A stretch of 64,000 nt of DNA from Nitrospiraceae bacterium (GTDB lineage: Bacteria > Nitrospirota > Nitrospiria > Nitrospirales > UBA8639). How positions within the stretch are numbered: position 1 is the first letter of the stretch; every line of letters begins with the position of its first letter. The translations under genes and the position numbers were made by a program. Below the pieces are notes generated by a model. It did no database searches. It saw only the letters and a list, made by a program, of their open reading frames with translations, and was not told the origin of the DNA. Below are positions 17,443 to 25,417 of the stretch, piece after piece. The stretch covers positions 868,001-932,000 of the forward strand of contig JACKFF010000001.1 of NCBI GenBank assembly GCA_020632595.1, given 5' to 3'.

Positions 17443-19623
17443 ATGATTGGTGAAAAAGGACACGACGTGCAACCGTCTAGCCTTTTGACCATTCCTTCCT
17501 CTTCCCAAGCCCCCCTAACCACTTCTTTGCCATCGACCGGATTGCTCTCCCCTTACCACCAGCAATCGGAAGGCACCACCTCCTATCGCCCGGAGATCAA
17601 TGGGCTAAGAGCCATCGCCGTTCTCTGGGTCGTGCTGTATCACGCCCAATTGCATATCGCCGGAATCGATTTCTTCCAAGGAGGATTTTTAGGAGTCGAT
17701 ATATTTTTTGTTATTTCCGGATATCTCATCACGGGCATCCTTTTGCGTGAAATGGCGTGCAATCGCTTTACCTTTATGGATTTTTATGAACGGCGAGTGA
17801 GGCGAATCATTCCAGCCCTGTTGACCGTGATGGGGATTTCCATCCCGTTCGCCTGGATATGGATGTTACCAAAGCAGTTTCAGGAATACGCAGAAAGTAT
17901 ACTGGCTTCTCTTCTCTTTGGTTCGAACATTTTCTTCTGGAATAGTGATAGTTATCACGCAGAAGCCAGCGCGTTGAAACCCTTTCTTCATACCTGGAGT
18001 TTGTCTGTAGAAGAGCAGTACTACGTGCTTTTCCCCATTGTATTATTTCTGGCTTGGAAGTTTCTCCGACCAACGATCGGAATCCTCCTGGGTCTTGGTC
18101 TTCTGACATCATTGCTCCTGGCGAATTGGGGAAGTCAGCGACATCCCGTTGCCGCCTTTTACCTCTTGCCGACAAGGGGGTGGGAACTTTTCGCAGGGGC
18201 CTGGTTAGCTAATTTGGAATTCAAAAACGGACGCCGGATCCCTTCGGCGTTACATGACTATCTTCCGGGAGTGGGGCTCGCCCTGGTTCTGTACTCCCTC
18301 TTGTTCCTGAACGCTCAAGTGAAGCATCCGAGTTTTTGGACGGTTTTACCTGTAGCCGGCACCATGCTGCTTATCTGGTCGGCAGGCAAAAGAGACATCG
18401 TGTCTTCCCTGTTAGCGTCCAAACCTTTAGTGGCCATCGGTGTTATCTCCTATTCTCTCTACCTCTGGCATCAACCGGTCCTCGCATTTGCACGAATTCA
18501 CACTCCAACCATGTTGTCATTTTCCGACAAGGTCGGTTTGATATTGATGGTCTTTCTTCTGGCTATTACCACATGGTGGCTCATTGAAACTCCATTTAGA
18601 AACCGCTTGCTTATTAAGACACGCACTCTTTGGGGCAGCATTGTCGCCTGCACCGCTATTCTGTTTGGATTCGGATGGTATGGATTCCAAAGCGGTGGAA
18701 TCCCTGAACGGTTTCCGGAAAACATGCAGAAGTTGGTTCGTCCTCAGCACACTTCCTGGGGAACCCTTGCCCAAGACGGCGAACCCTGCCTTGGACGGTC
18801 CGTGGCTTCTGCCTGCCAATTTATCAACAATCCTCAGCACACCACCTGGATGCTCGTCGGTGACTCCCATCTCGAGGCACTTGGCCCCACCATGCTGGAA
18901 TCAGTAACGTTGAGACACGAAAACCTCATTGACCTAACCATGGAAGGGGCCTGCCATTATGGCCGGGGAATCAAAGTCATGGCTGAGGGAAGCGATCGCC
19001 AATGTTCGTTTGCCTATAACGGCCAACGAAGCGATTTTTTGCTTCAACACCCACCGGCCATACTGATTATTGGCGGTCGCTTACCCTTAATTCTTCGTGG
19101 AGAAGCCTTCGACAATACAGAAGGCGGCGTTGAACCCTACGGTAATCGACGGATTCACTTAGAGAATGGATTGAACAATGATTTCCCGCATATCAAGCAG
19201 GTACTTGTCCAGAACCTGAATGACCTTATTCAGCATGGACACAAAATTATTTTGTTGTACCCCATTCCCGAAGTGGGCTGGGATGTTCCAACAACGGTCT
19301 ACAAAAAAGTCCAGCTCTCACCTACTGCCCAGAAACTGGCTACTTTTTTTCAATCCGGTGGAGTTTCGACTTCCTATGCCGTCTTTCAACGACGGACACA
19401 AGAGGCCTATTCGATCTACGATGCCCTGGGAGAACACCCCAATGTTCTTCGCGTGTATCCTGAAAAACTTTTCTGTAATACCAAAGCATTAGGACGATGT
19501 CTCACCCATGATGAAATGGAAGTCTTCTATGCCGATGATGATCATCCATCCAAAACAGGGGCAAAAATGATCGTTGATGAACTGATGAAGGCAGCGAAGG
19601 AAAAATGGCATGAATCAATTTAG
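17443..19623 (+). CDS. Membrane acyltransferase (OafA/YrhL type) with SGNH domain
   Basis: Transfers acyl (often acetyl) groups to a cell-surface polysaccharide. The 726 residues comprise a multi-pass acyltransferase-3 domain (about 50-400) opening with RPEINGLRAIAVLWVVLYH69 and GGFLGVDIFFVISGYLITG. A C-terminal periplasmic SGNH hydrolase-like domain carries G473-D-S475-H and the D698-x-x-H701 block. The target (O-antigen, exopolysaccharide or peptidoglycan) cannot be read. ATG 17443 is the first start, but the first ~45 residues are Ser/Pro/Thr-rich and no good ribosome-binding site precedes it, so a later start is possible. It lies between two degraded copies of the neighbouring hydrolase gene. 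Confidence 0.85.
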   Translation: MIGEKGHDVQPSSLLTIPSSSQAPLTTSLPSTGLLSPYHQQSEGTTSYRPEINGLRAIAVLWVVLYHAQLHIAGIDFFQGGFLGVDIFFVISGYLITGILLREMACNRFTFMDFYERRVRRIIPALLTVMGISIPFAWIWMLPKQFQEYAESILASLLFGSNIFFWNSDSYHAEASALKPFLHTWSLSVEEQYYVLFPIVLFLAWKFLRPTIGILLGLGLLTSLLLANWGSQRHPVAAFYLLPTRGWELFAGAWLANLEFKNGRRIPSALHDYLPGVGLALVLYSLLFLNAQVKHPSFWTVLPVAGTMLLIWSAGKRDIVSSLLASKPLVAIGVISYSLYLWHQPVLAFARIHTPTMLSFSDKVGLILMVFLLAITTWWLIETPFRNRLLIKTRTLWGSIVACTAILFGFGWYGFQSGGIPERFPENMQKLVRPQHTSWGTLAQDGEPCLGRSVASACQFINNPQHTTWMLVGDSHLEALGPTMLESVTLRHENLIDLTMEGACHYGRGIKVMAEGSDRQCSFAYNGQRSDFLLQHPPAILIIGGRLPLILRGEAFDNTEGGVEPYGNRRIHLENGLNNDFPHIKQVLVQNLNDLIQHGHKIILLYPIPEVGWDVPTTVYKKVQLSPTAQKLATFFQSGGVSTSYAVFQRRTQEAYSIYDALGEHPNVLRVYPEKLFCNTKALGRCLTHDEMEVFYADDDHPSKTGAKMIVDELMKAAKEKWHESI

Positions 19624-19649
19624 AAAATTCTTCCGGGTTCCCGGAACGT

Positions 19650-19815
19650 TGAAAAGAATTCCCCCTCAAAGAGTGTCCCGTATTCAAGACCTATCCAATA
19701 CTCGGTCCGGCAACCCGAAAATGGCCGAACGATTCTGGAGATAACCAGGTGCCTGAAAAAGATGAGTGGGAGGGCGTATCCTACACCTCAACACCAAACT
19801 GGTTCCAGGCTGAGC
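19650..19815 (-). pseudogene. Second degraded fragment of the serine hydrolase 3' region
   Basis: Sequence blocks CCTATCCA.TACTCG.TCCGG, ATG.CCGAA.GATTC.GG, GGGCGTATCC and AACTGGTTCCAGGCTG occur in the same order and orientation as in the intact gene (about 19975-20135). They carry many substitutions and no open frame. It abuts the intact gene, whose stop is at 19867, making a partial tandem arrangement. Confidence 0.65.
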
Positions 19816-19866
19816 GGTCGTAAGCTATGGCTTAGCCTCCTGATGAGATCAGCCTCACCCTTGTCT

Positions 19867-20976
19867 TTAGCCATGCCCTGAAAGTTCTTGGATAATCGCA
19901 TCATGCAATTTGGGACGAAAGGTTTTGATGGCTTGATTGTCCCGAGTTGGGTGGACTCGATTAGAAAGAAAAATAACCTCCAATTCACGAGTCGGGTCTA
20001 TCCAGATACTCGTGCCGGTAAATCCCAGGTGCCCGAATGATTCCGGCGAAAACCACTGGCCGGAGGAGGAGGGTCGGGAAGGCGTATCCCAGCCTAAGGC
20101 CCAACTGGTTCCAGGCTGTGCCGCCACAAACTGTTTGACCAGGTGAGAATCAAATACACCGGAGTTTCCTTTATAACTTTTCAGCCAGGCTTGGGTGACC
20201 TGCCCTACGGCCTCGGCTGTTCCAAAGAGTCCTGCGTGCCCGGCAATGCCTCCCAGCGCAAATGCATTTTCATCATGCACCTCACCCTGCAAAAGACGCC
20301 CACGCCATGGGTCCGGTTCAGTGGGTGCGCACCCGCCAATCGATGAATCCAATGTGGGAGGCACATTCGGCCCTCGATAGCCGAGTGGGCTCGCATGTAG
20401 GGGCCCATAGATCCGACTCCGACAAAAATCGTCCAATGATTGATTGGTAATCCGTTCCACGATAAACCCGAGCACCATATAGCCCAAATCACTGTAGAGG
20501 CTTTTGGGGGGTGCCGCCGATTCTATCGGTTCCTTGAGGATTAACTCCAGAAAGGCTTTGGCTCGTTCCTGACGGGATGGGACATCTGAGGGGAGAGCAG
20601 GAGGGAAAGACCGGTAAAACGGACGCCAGGCTGGAAGGCCGCTTTGATGAGAGAGCACGTCCTTAAGACGCACCCGGCCTAATGGAAAATTTTTCGTTTC
20701 AGGGAGCCACGTGTCGATGGACGTTGCTAGATCCAGATGTCCATCCTGCGCCAGGAGCAGGATAGCTGATGCGGTTGCCAGAGGCTTGGTGAGGGAAGCG
20801 AGATCGTAGATGGTCTGAAGTTGGACAGGATAGGCATCCGGAAGTCCCGAGGTAAGACCCACAGCATAATGCATTCGAATATAGCCCTGGTGCCGAACGA
20901 ACAAAACCGCACCCGGAAACACCTGCGAGTGAATTCCTTCAAGGAGGAGACGCACTATGGGATCGGTCTGATCCAC
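19867..20976 (-). CDS. Serine hydrolase (class C beta-lactamase / penicillin-binding-like)
   Basis: A 369-residue beta-lactamase-fold enzyme. Active-site S61-L-T-K64 in the SxxK motif, Y161-S-D163 at the Tyr-x-Asn position (Asp instead of Asn) and H247-A-G249 at the third motif fit family VIII esterase/D-aminopeptidase relatives more than true beta-lactamases. No signal peptide is visible, so it is probably cytoplasmic. The start is GTG 20976, without a clear ribosome-binding site. It begins 24 bp after the divIVA stop on the same strand and may be the last member of that transcript. Two degraded copies of its 3' part lie downstream. Confidence 0.82.
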   Translation of the reverse strand: MDQTDPIVRLLLEGIHSQVFPGAVLFVRHQGYIRMHYAVGLTSGLPDAYPVQLQTIYDLASLTKPLATASAILLLAQDGHLDLATSIDTWLPETKNFPLGRVRLKDVLSHQSGLPAWRPFYRSFPPALPSDVPSRQERAKAFLELILKEPIESAAPPKSLYSDLGYMVLGFIVERITNQSLDDFCRSRIYGPLHASPLGYRGPNVPPTLDSSIGGCAPTEPDPWRGRLLQGEVHDENAFALGGIAGHAGLFGTAEAVGQVTQAWLKSYKGNSGVFDSHLVKQFVAAQPGTSWALGWDTPSRPSSSGQWFSPESFGHLGFTGTSIWIDPTRELEVIFLSNRVHPTRDNQAIKTFRPKLHDAIIQELSGHG

Positions 20977-21000
20977 AATGTACTGAGGGGGTGGAAACGT

Positions 21001-21519
21001 CTAGCCTGCTTCCCGATGGGAGGCACGCTCTGCACTCATTTCCGGCTCACCTTCCCCTTCAAACGCGTCGTCTGGTCGCTCTTCAATTTCTACTAACCGA
21101 TGGAAGGAACTCAGCGTCAACCGTAAGCGATCCAATACCAGCGCCCGCTGTTGCTTGAGTGTCGAGATCATTCGACGCATTTCGGCCAGTTCGGCCCGAC
21201 TTTGCGCCAGTATTTCTTCGGCTTTCAACTCCGCTTCTTTCACCAAAAGATCCGCATCCCGTTGGGCCCCATGCTTGAGTTGGTCCACAAAGGATTGGGT
21301 TGAAATAAGTGTACTGGTCAGCGTGGTTTCCGCTCGTTTGAGTTGCCCCACTTCATCATCTTTCCCCGACAATTTCTCTTTGAGCACCAGGTTGTCCTTG
21401 GTCAGTTCCTCCACCGACTCGGCGATTTCTTCCAAAAATTGGTCCACCTGCGTCTTGTGATAGCCTCGCCATTGGGTATCAAAGACTTTATGCTGAATGT
21501 CCAACGGTGTAATTTTCAT
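21001..21519 (-). CDS. divIVA: DivIVA-domain protein
   Basis: Coiled-coil polar/septal scaffold protein of 172 residues. The N-terminal MKITPLDIQHKVFDTQWRGY is the DivIVA membrane-binding domain, whose 'ITPxDIxxKxF...GYxxxxVDxFL' pattern is complete. Coiled coil follows to about residue 140, with an acidic tail. AAGGAG lies 7 bases before the ATG. DivIVA is best known from Gram-positives, where it recognises curved membranes. Its position at the end of an ftsZ-pgeF-yggS-yggT series is the same as in Firmicutes, which supports a division role here too. Confidence 0.92.
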   Translation of the reverse strand: MKITPLDIQHKVFDTQWRGYHKTQVDQFLEEIAESVEELTKDNLVLKEKLSGKDDEVGQLKRAETTLTSTLISTQSFVDQLKHGAQRDADLLVKEAELKAEEILAQSRAELAEMRRMISTLKQQRALVLDRLRLTLSSFHRLVEIEERPDDAFEGEGEPEMSAERASHREAG

Positions 21520-21542
21520 GACGACTCCTTTCCCCTCACCGG

Positions 21543-21842
21543 CTAGTGCATTCTGATTGCAAGATCCTTCAAAGATGCTACCACGGCAATCTGGAAAAAC
21601 ATAATAATAAGGATAGCAATGATCGGAGATAAATCAATTCCCAATCCTAGCATGCCAACCCGACGCCGGATTTGAGAAAGGACCGGCTCCGTTACTCTTT
21701 CTAAAAACTGAACAATAGGATTCCAGGGATCAGGGTTCACCCAGGATATCAAGGCCCGAATAATGATAACCCACATATAGATCCATAAAATCGTATCCAG
21801 GATGGTCGCAATCGCCTGTAGAACGTTACCCGCAATAAACAT
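21543..21842 (-). CDS. yggT: YggT family membrane protein
   Basis: A 99-residue protein with two hydrophobic hairpins (about 10-32 and 68-92) and the family signature ALISWVNPDPWNPIVQFL. YggT/YlmG proteins associate with division or osmotic-shock phenotypes and are conserved next to ftsZ-sepF-divIVA in many bacteria, but the molecular role is unknown. AAGGAGG lies immediately upstream of the ATG. It is part of the divIVA-proximal operon tail. Confidence 0.9.
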   Translation of the reverse strand: MFIAGNVLQAIATILDTILWIYMWVIIIRALISWVNPDPWNPIVQFLERVTEPVLSQIRRRVGMLGLGIDLSPIIAILIIMFFQIAVVASLKDLAIRMH

Positions 21843-21849
21843 GATCCTC

Positions 21850-22045
21850 CTTTACAGATAAGAGTGCTGAAAAAGCATGCCCTGAGTCTGGCTGCAGGGA
21901 CCGCCAGCGACGTTCCCTGACTTCGCCGGCGCGACTTTCGCGCAGGCAGGTCGTCACTTGGCCGTGCTCACGTACTCCCTTATACACTCCACCCGCCCAA
22001 GTGGCGGCGGCTTTGCTGGACGTGCCTTTGTTGAACACTCTTTTT
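21850..22045. repeat. GC-rich palindrome-containing intergenic block
   Basis: Compositionally different from the flanking genes, with short inverted motifs such as CGCCGGCGCGACTTTCGCGCAGGC. It is bounded by GCTGAAAAAGC and GTTGAACACTC. The 70-residue minus-strand ORF in it (21826-22038) does not look like a real protein. I recall similar blocks as dispersed intergenic repeats in Nitrospira-type genomes, but no second copy lies in this window. Confidence 0.4.
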
Positions 22046-22126
22046 TAGTATAGCTCCCGTTTACCCACATGCCGACAAACTGAAATCTTTTTCAAATATT
22101 CAACAGCCTTATCGACATCGGCCGAT

Positions 22127-22876
22127 TCATTCCAGGGTGCCGGGACTGACGGCTTTCCCTCGACTTCCAAAAATAGCCGTTCCGATCCGAACCATCGTCG
22201 CCCCTTCTTCTATCGCGATCTCGTAGTCATGAGACATGCCCATGGACAATTCGGTCATCCGTACACGACGCCATGTCTGTCGAGCCAGCCCATCTCGCAA
22301 TCGACAAACTTGCGTAAAATAGGGACGAACGTCTTCAGGATTTTCCTTCCACGGCGGAAGCGTCATGAGCCCCTGGATCTCGAGGTGAGGGAGCCGGTCG
22401 AGTTGCTCTATCCCGGCTTCCACCTCCTGTGAGATGAATCCTCCCTTGCTGGCTTCCCCCCCGACATTCACTTCGAGTAACACGGCTTGTTGAATCCCAA
22501 GTTTCCCGGCCAAAGCATTAATGCTCTCGGCCTGCTCCAGACTTTCCACAGAATGCAGCATCGAAAAATTCCCGACAAGGTCCTTGAGTTTCCGACGTTG
22601 CATCCGACCAATGAAGTGCCAGACTAAGTCTTCTCGTGGCCCCAGAATCTGACGCTTCTCCTGAGCCTCCTGAAGCCGGTTTTCTCCAAATATTTGCACG
22701 CCCGCTCTATAGGCTTCTTCTAAATCGACAGCGGGGACGGTTTTGGTCGCCGCCACCAACCGAATACCGGAAGGATCCCGCCCGACACGAATGGCAGCCT
22801 GCCGGATGTTCTCCTGGATGATTTGAATCCTATGGGTAATGGAGTTGGAAACGTCGCCATCCTTCAACAAGAACAC
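22127..22876 (-). CDS. yggS: YggS family pyridoxal-5'-phosphate homeostasis protein
   Basis: PLP-binding TIM-barrel protein (also YlmE/PLPBP) that buffers PLP and amino-acid pools and has no known catalytic reaction. The PLP lysine is in LVAATKTVPA, followed by FGENRLQEAQEK, WHFIGRMQRRK, LLEVNVGGEASKGG and LSMGMSHDYEIAIEEGATMVRIGTAIFG, all hallmarks. 249 residues from GTG 22876. No clear ribosome-binding site is seen, so the exact start is uncertain. It lies in the dcw tail between pgeF and yggT, as in many bacteria. Confidence 0.93.
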   Translation of the reverse strand: MFLLKDGDVSNSITHRIQIIQENIRQAAIRVGRDPSGIRLVAATKTVPAVDLEEAYRAGVQIFGENRLQEAQEKRQILGPREDLVWHFIGRMQRRKLKDLVGNFSMLHSVESLEQAESINALAGKLGIQQAVLLEVNVGGEASKGGFISQEVEAGIEQLDRLPHLEIQGLMTLPPWKENPEDVRPYFTQVCRLRDGLARQTWRRVRMTELSMGMSHDYEIAIEEGATMVRIGTAIFGSRGKAVSPGTLE

Positions 22877-23348
22877 CGAAAATTTTTCATTTGACTTCTA
22901 TTGTAATCGGGATTGCCGCTTGAGTCACGGGCAGGGAGTAAACACATCAAACCGAATATAGGGCTCATCGCTCTTTCCTGTGCGTCCCTGAAAGGTTCGT
23001 CCCCATAATCCGACGCCTGCCGTCCGGCTCAAAGAGTGGTCGTTCTCATTCCCTGTCGGGCCTTGTCTAAGCGGAACAAATGACCCCGCCCTACAGGGGA
23101 GCATCCATCTCCTCTTATGGAGCCGGACGGAGCACTGGCTATGGAACATTGTGCTCCACACAAAGGTTGCGTCTCCTTAGGGACGCGCCATGCAATTCCT
23201 CGCCTCCGGTTGGGAAACTGCAATACCCTCTTCTCCCAGCACTTTTTCTTGGAAAAACCCCAAGATGGGGCGAATCGCTCAGGATGGGTCAGCAATGCGT
23301 CCCTACATCGCATAAAACCTTGCCACTCCCGGCAGGCGAAATCAATCT
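22877..23348. repeat. Repeat-like intergenic region between pgeF and yggS
   Basis: A 470-bp gap in an otherwise compact operon. Positions 22990-23027 (GAAAGGTTCGTCC...CGACGCCTGCCGTCCGGC) match the reverse complement of 8941-8980 next to repeat R1 copy a, so this is another member of that repeat family with a different body. The ORFs here are not convincing. An insertion of repeat DNA into the operon is the simplest reading. Confidence 0.5.
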
Positions 23349-24104
23349 TTAGGCAGCAGGCAGGATAATTCCACTATACATAGTCCCATTCACCTGCCCC
23401 TCCCGCCTGTAGGAATAAAAGAGATCGTCCCGACAACGGGTGCAATGGTCCACCCGTCCAATCTGAGAGTCAGGAACGCCACCGGCGCGGATCTGGTGAT
23501 AGATCAGTTGTTTAAGGTCTAAGACCCCTTTCCCTTCGTGGGTTTCTTGAAGCACCCCGGGCCATGCTGGGTACTTGCTTCGCAACGGGTTGATGACCTG
23601 TTCATCGACTTCGTAACAACACGGTCCGATAGAGGGACCGATCGCCAGATGCATGTGCTCCGGTTTTGCTCCAAATTCATTCACACAAGACCGAATGGTT
23701 TCTGCCACGATGCCGCCCACGGCGCCGCGCCATCCGGCGTGAATGGCCCCAACCACTCCCCTGGCTTTCTCGACAAGCAGCACCGGGACACAATCCGCCG
23801 TGCGCACAACCACGAGGGTCTCAGGCTGATTGGTAACCAAGGCGTCACCCTCGGTCTGCTCTAATGTTCCTAGCCCTCTATGGGTGTGGATGACGACCAC
23901 CCGGGTACTATGGATTTGCTTGAGCGCGACGACAGCAGGAAAATCCCGCGGCCCACTCGCAATGTGCCCGAGTTCTATATGGGTGGCTAATCCTACCGGC
24001 GTACTCCGGGTCCCGAAGAAATGCCGCACGGGGATCATATCACTCGTCAATCCGTCATCAGACACTCCGGACCCCTTTGGGAAGGAACCTTTCTCCATGT
24101 TCAT
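23349..24104 (-). CDS. pgeF: Peptidoglycan editing factor / purine nucleoside phosphorylase-like (PgeF, laccase-domain)
   Basis: Multicopper-polyphenol-oxidase/YlmD-family enzyme, reported to correct misincorporated L-Ser in peptidoglycan precursors and to act on purine nucleosides. The metal-site residues are visible: H65 (KQIHS), C105 (TADCVPVLL) and H122 (IHAGWRGAVGG), plus the terminal DxxxCTRCRDDLFYSYRREG region. 251 residues from ATG 24104, chosen because it follows the ftsZ stop by 4 bases and the longer frame would run through ftsZ. GGAG lies 12 bases upstream. Confidence 0.92.
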   Translation of the reverse strand: MNMEKGSFPKGSGVSDDGLTSDMIPVRHFFGTRSTPVGLATHIELGHIASGPRDFPAVVALKQIHSTRVVVIHTHRGLGTLEQTEGDALVTNQPETLVVVRTADCVPVLLVEKARGVVGAIHAGWRGAVGGIVAETIRSCVNEFGAKPEHMHLAIGPSIGPCCYEVDEQVINPLRSKYPAWPGVLQETHEGKGVLDLKQLIYHQIRAGGVPDSQIGRVDHCTRCRDDLFYSYRREGQVNGTMYSGIILPAA

Positions 24105-24108
24105 GGGA

Positions 24109-25305
24109 TTAGTTCTCCGCTTTCCTCCGTAAAAAAGTCGGCACATCCCAATCATCATCCACCAGCAGACTGGTCTTTTCAGGAACCGGCCTGGCAGTCG
24201 CCTGTCGTCGCATATAGGTGGGTCGGTCGAGATCCTCAGAACCGTTGCTAGCCCCATTTTCCGCAGGCACGGCCACCAATGCGGGTTTTTTAACAGGCTC
24301 CACAACAAGAGTCGGTTGATGCGCATTGGAAAACCGCATGACCGACTCGGTCTGTTCGAATCCTGTGGCAATGACCGTCACGGTCAATTCATCCCCTAGC
24401 TCGGGATTAATGACCTGACCTACGATGATATTGGCTTGAGGATCTGCCGCTTCCCTGGCAATATTGGACGCTTCGTTGACTTCATGCAACGTGAGATTGG
24501 GGCCCCCTGTAATATTCAACAACAACCCTCTTGCCCCTTCCACGCTTCCATCTTCCAGCAAGGGGCTGGCAATGGCTAGTCTGGCGGCATCGCTGGCTCG
24601 CGTCGGACCCCGACCCGTTCCCATCCCCATCACCGCACGCCCGGAATAGCCCATGACGGTTCGCACATCGGCGAAATCCACATTGACCAAACCCGGAGTG
24701 GTAATAACATCAGAAATGCCTTGAATGGCCTGACGCAACACATCATCCGCAATCTTAAACGCCTCCACAAGCGGGGTACTTTTATCGACCATTCCCAGGA
24801 GTTTCTGGTTGGGAATGATCAAGAGGGAATCCACATATTTTTTCAATTCACGGATCCCTTCTTCGGCAAAGCTGGTCCGCCGGTTCCCCTCATATTGGAA
24901 GGGTTTGGTCACTACCCCGACCGTGAGAATGCCCAACTCTTTGGCAATTTTTGCGGCAACGGGAGCACCGCCCGTGCCCGTTCCACCACCCATACCTGCC
25001 GTGACAAAGACCATATCCGATCCTTCCAGGGCTTCACGGATCTGGTGTTCACTTTCCATTGCCGATTCTTTTCCCACCTCCGGCTTGGCTCCTGCCCCCA
25101 GGCCCCGCGTCCGCTCCGGACCCAATTGGATTTTGTACGACGCGAGCGAGCGGCCCAGGGCTTGCAAATCGGTATTGGCCACGACAAATTCTACCCGGCT
25201 TAAGCCGGCTTCAATCATCGTATTCACGGCGTTGCACCCGGCACCTCCGACACCGACCACTTTGATGTTAATAACCGATTGCTCCTCATCAGACAGTGAA
25301 AACAT
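24109..25305 (-). CDS. ftsZ: Cell division protein FtsZ
   Basis: Tubulin-like GTPase that forms the cytokinetic ring. The start is ATG 25305, with AAAGGAGGA 6 bases upstream. N-terminal VVGVGGAGCNAVN and the tubulin signature GGGTGTG (106-112) bind GTP, and NVDFADVRTVMG is the T7 synergy loop region. A variable linker precedes the conserved C-terminal peptide WDVPTFLRRK, which binds FtsA/ZapA-type partners. 398 residues. It lies 112 bp behind ftsA, the largest gap in this part of the operon, which may hold its own promoter. Confidence 0.98.
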   Translation of the reverse strand: MFSLSDEEQSVINIKVVGVGGAGCNAVNTMIEAGLSRVEFVVANTDLQALGRSLASYKIQLGPERTRGLGAGAKPEVGKESAMESEHQIREALEGSDMVFVTAGMGGGTGTGGAPVAAKIAKELGILTVGVVTKPFQYEGNRRTSFAEEGIRELKKYVDSLLIIPNQKLLGMVDKSTPLVEAFKIADDVLRQAIQGISDVITTPGLVNVDFADVRTVMGYSGRAVMGMGTGRGPTRASDAARLAIASPLLEDGSVEGARGLLLNITGGPNLTLHEVNEASNIAREAADPQANIIVGQVINPELGDELTVTVIATGFEQTESVMRFSNAHQPTLVVEPVKKPALVAVPAENGASNGSEDLDRPTYMRRQATARPVPEKTSLLVDDDWDVPTFLRRKAEN

Positions 25306-25362
25306 ACGACTCCTCCTTTCTACCACTCCCCTGATCGCCCGCGGGGACATTTGATTGATGAC

Positions 25363-25395
25363 TCACCTTGGCTCGCGAAGTAGGCACGGATCCAT
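25363..25395 (-). CDS. Possible 10-codon leader ORF between ftsA and ftsZ
   Basis: ATG 25395 opens MDPCLLREPR and stops at TGA 25363-25365. AAGGAGG (25399-25405) sits 3 bases before the ATG, the same AAGGAGGATCATG arrangement that starts yggT. It might be a translated leader or only a chance remnant. There is no evidence of function. Confidence 0.2.
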   Translation of the reverse strand: MDPCLLREPR

Positions 25396-25417
25396 GATCC
25401 TCCTTTCTTGTCATGAT

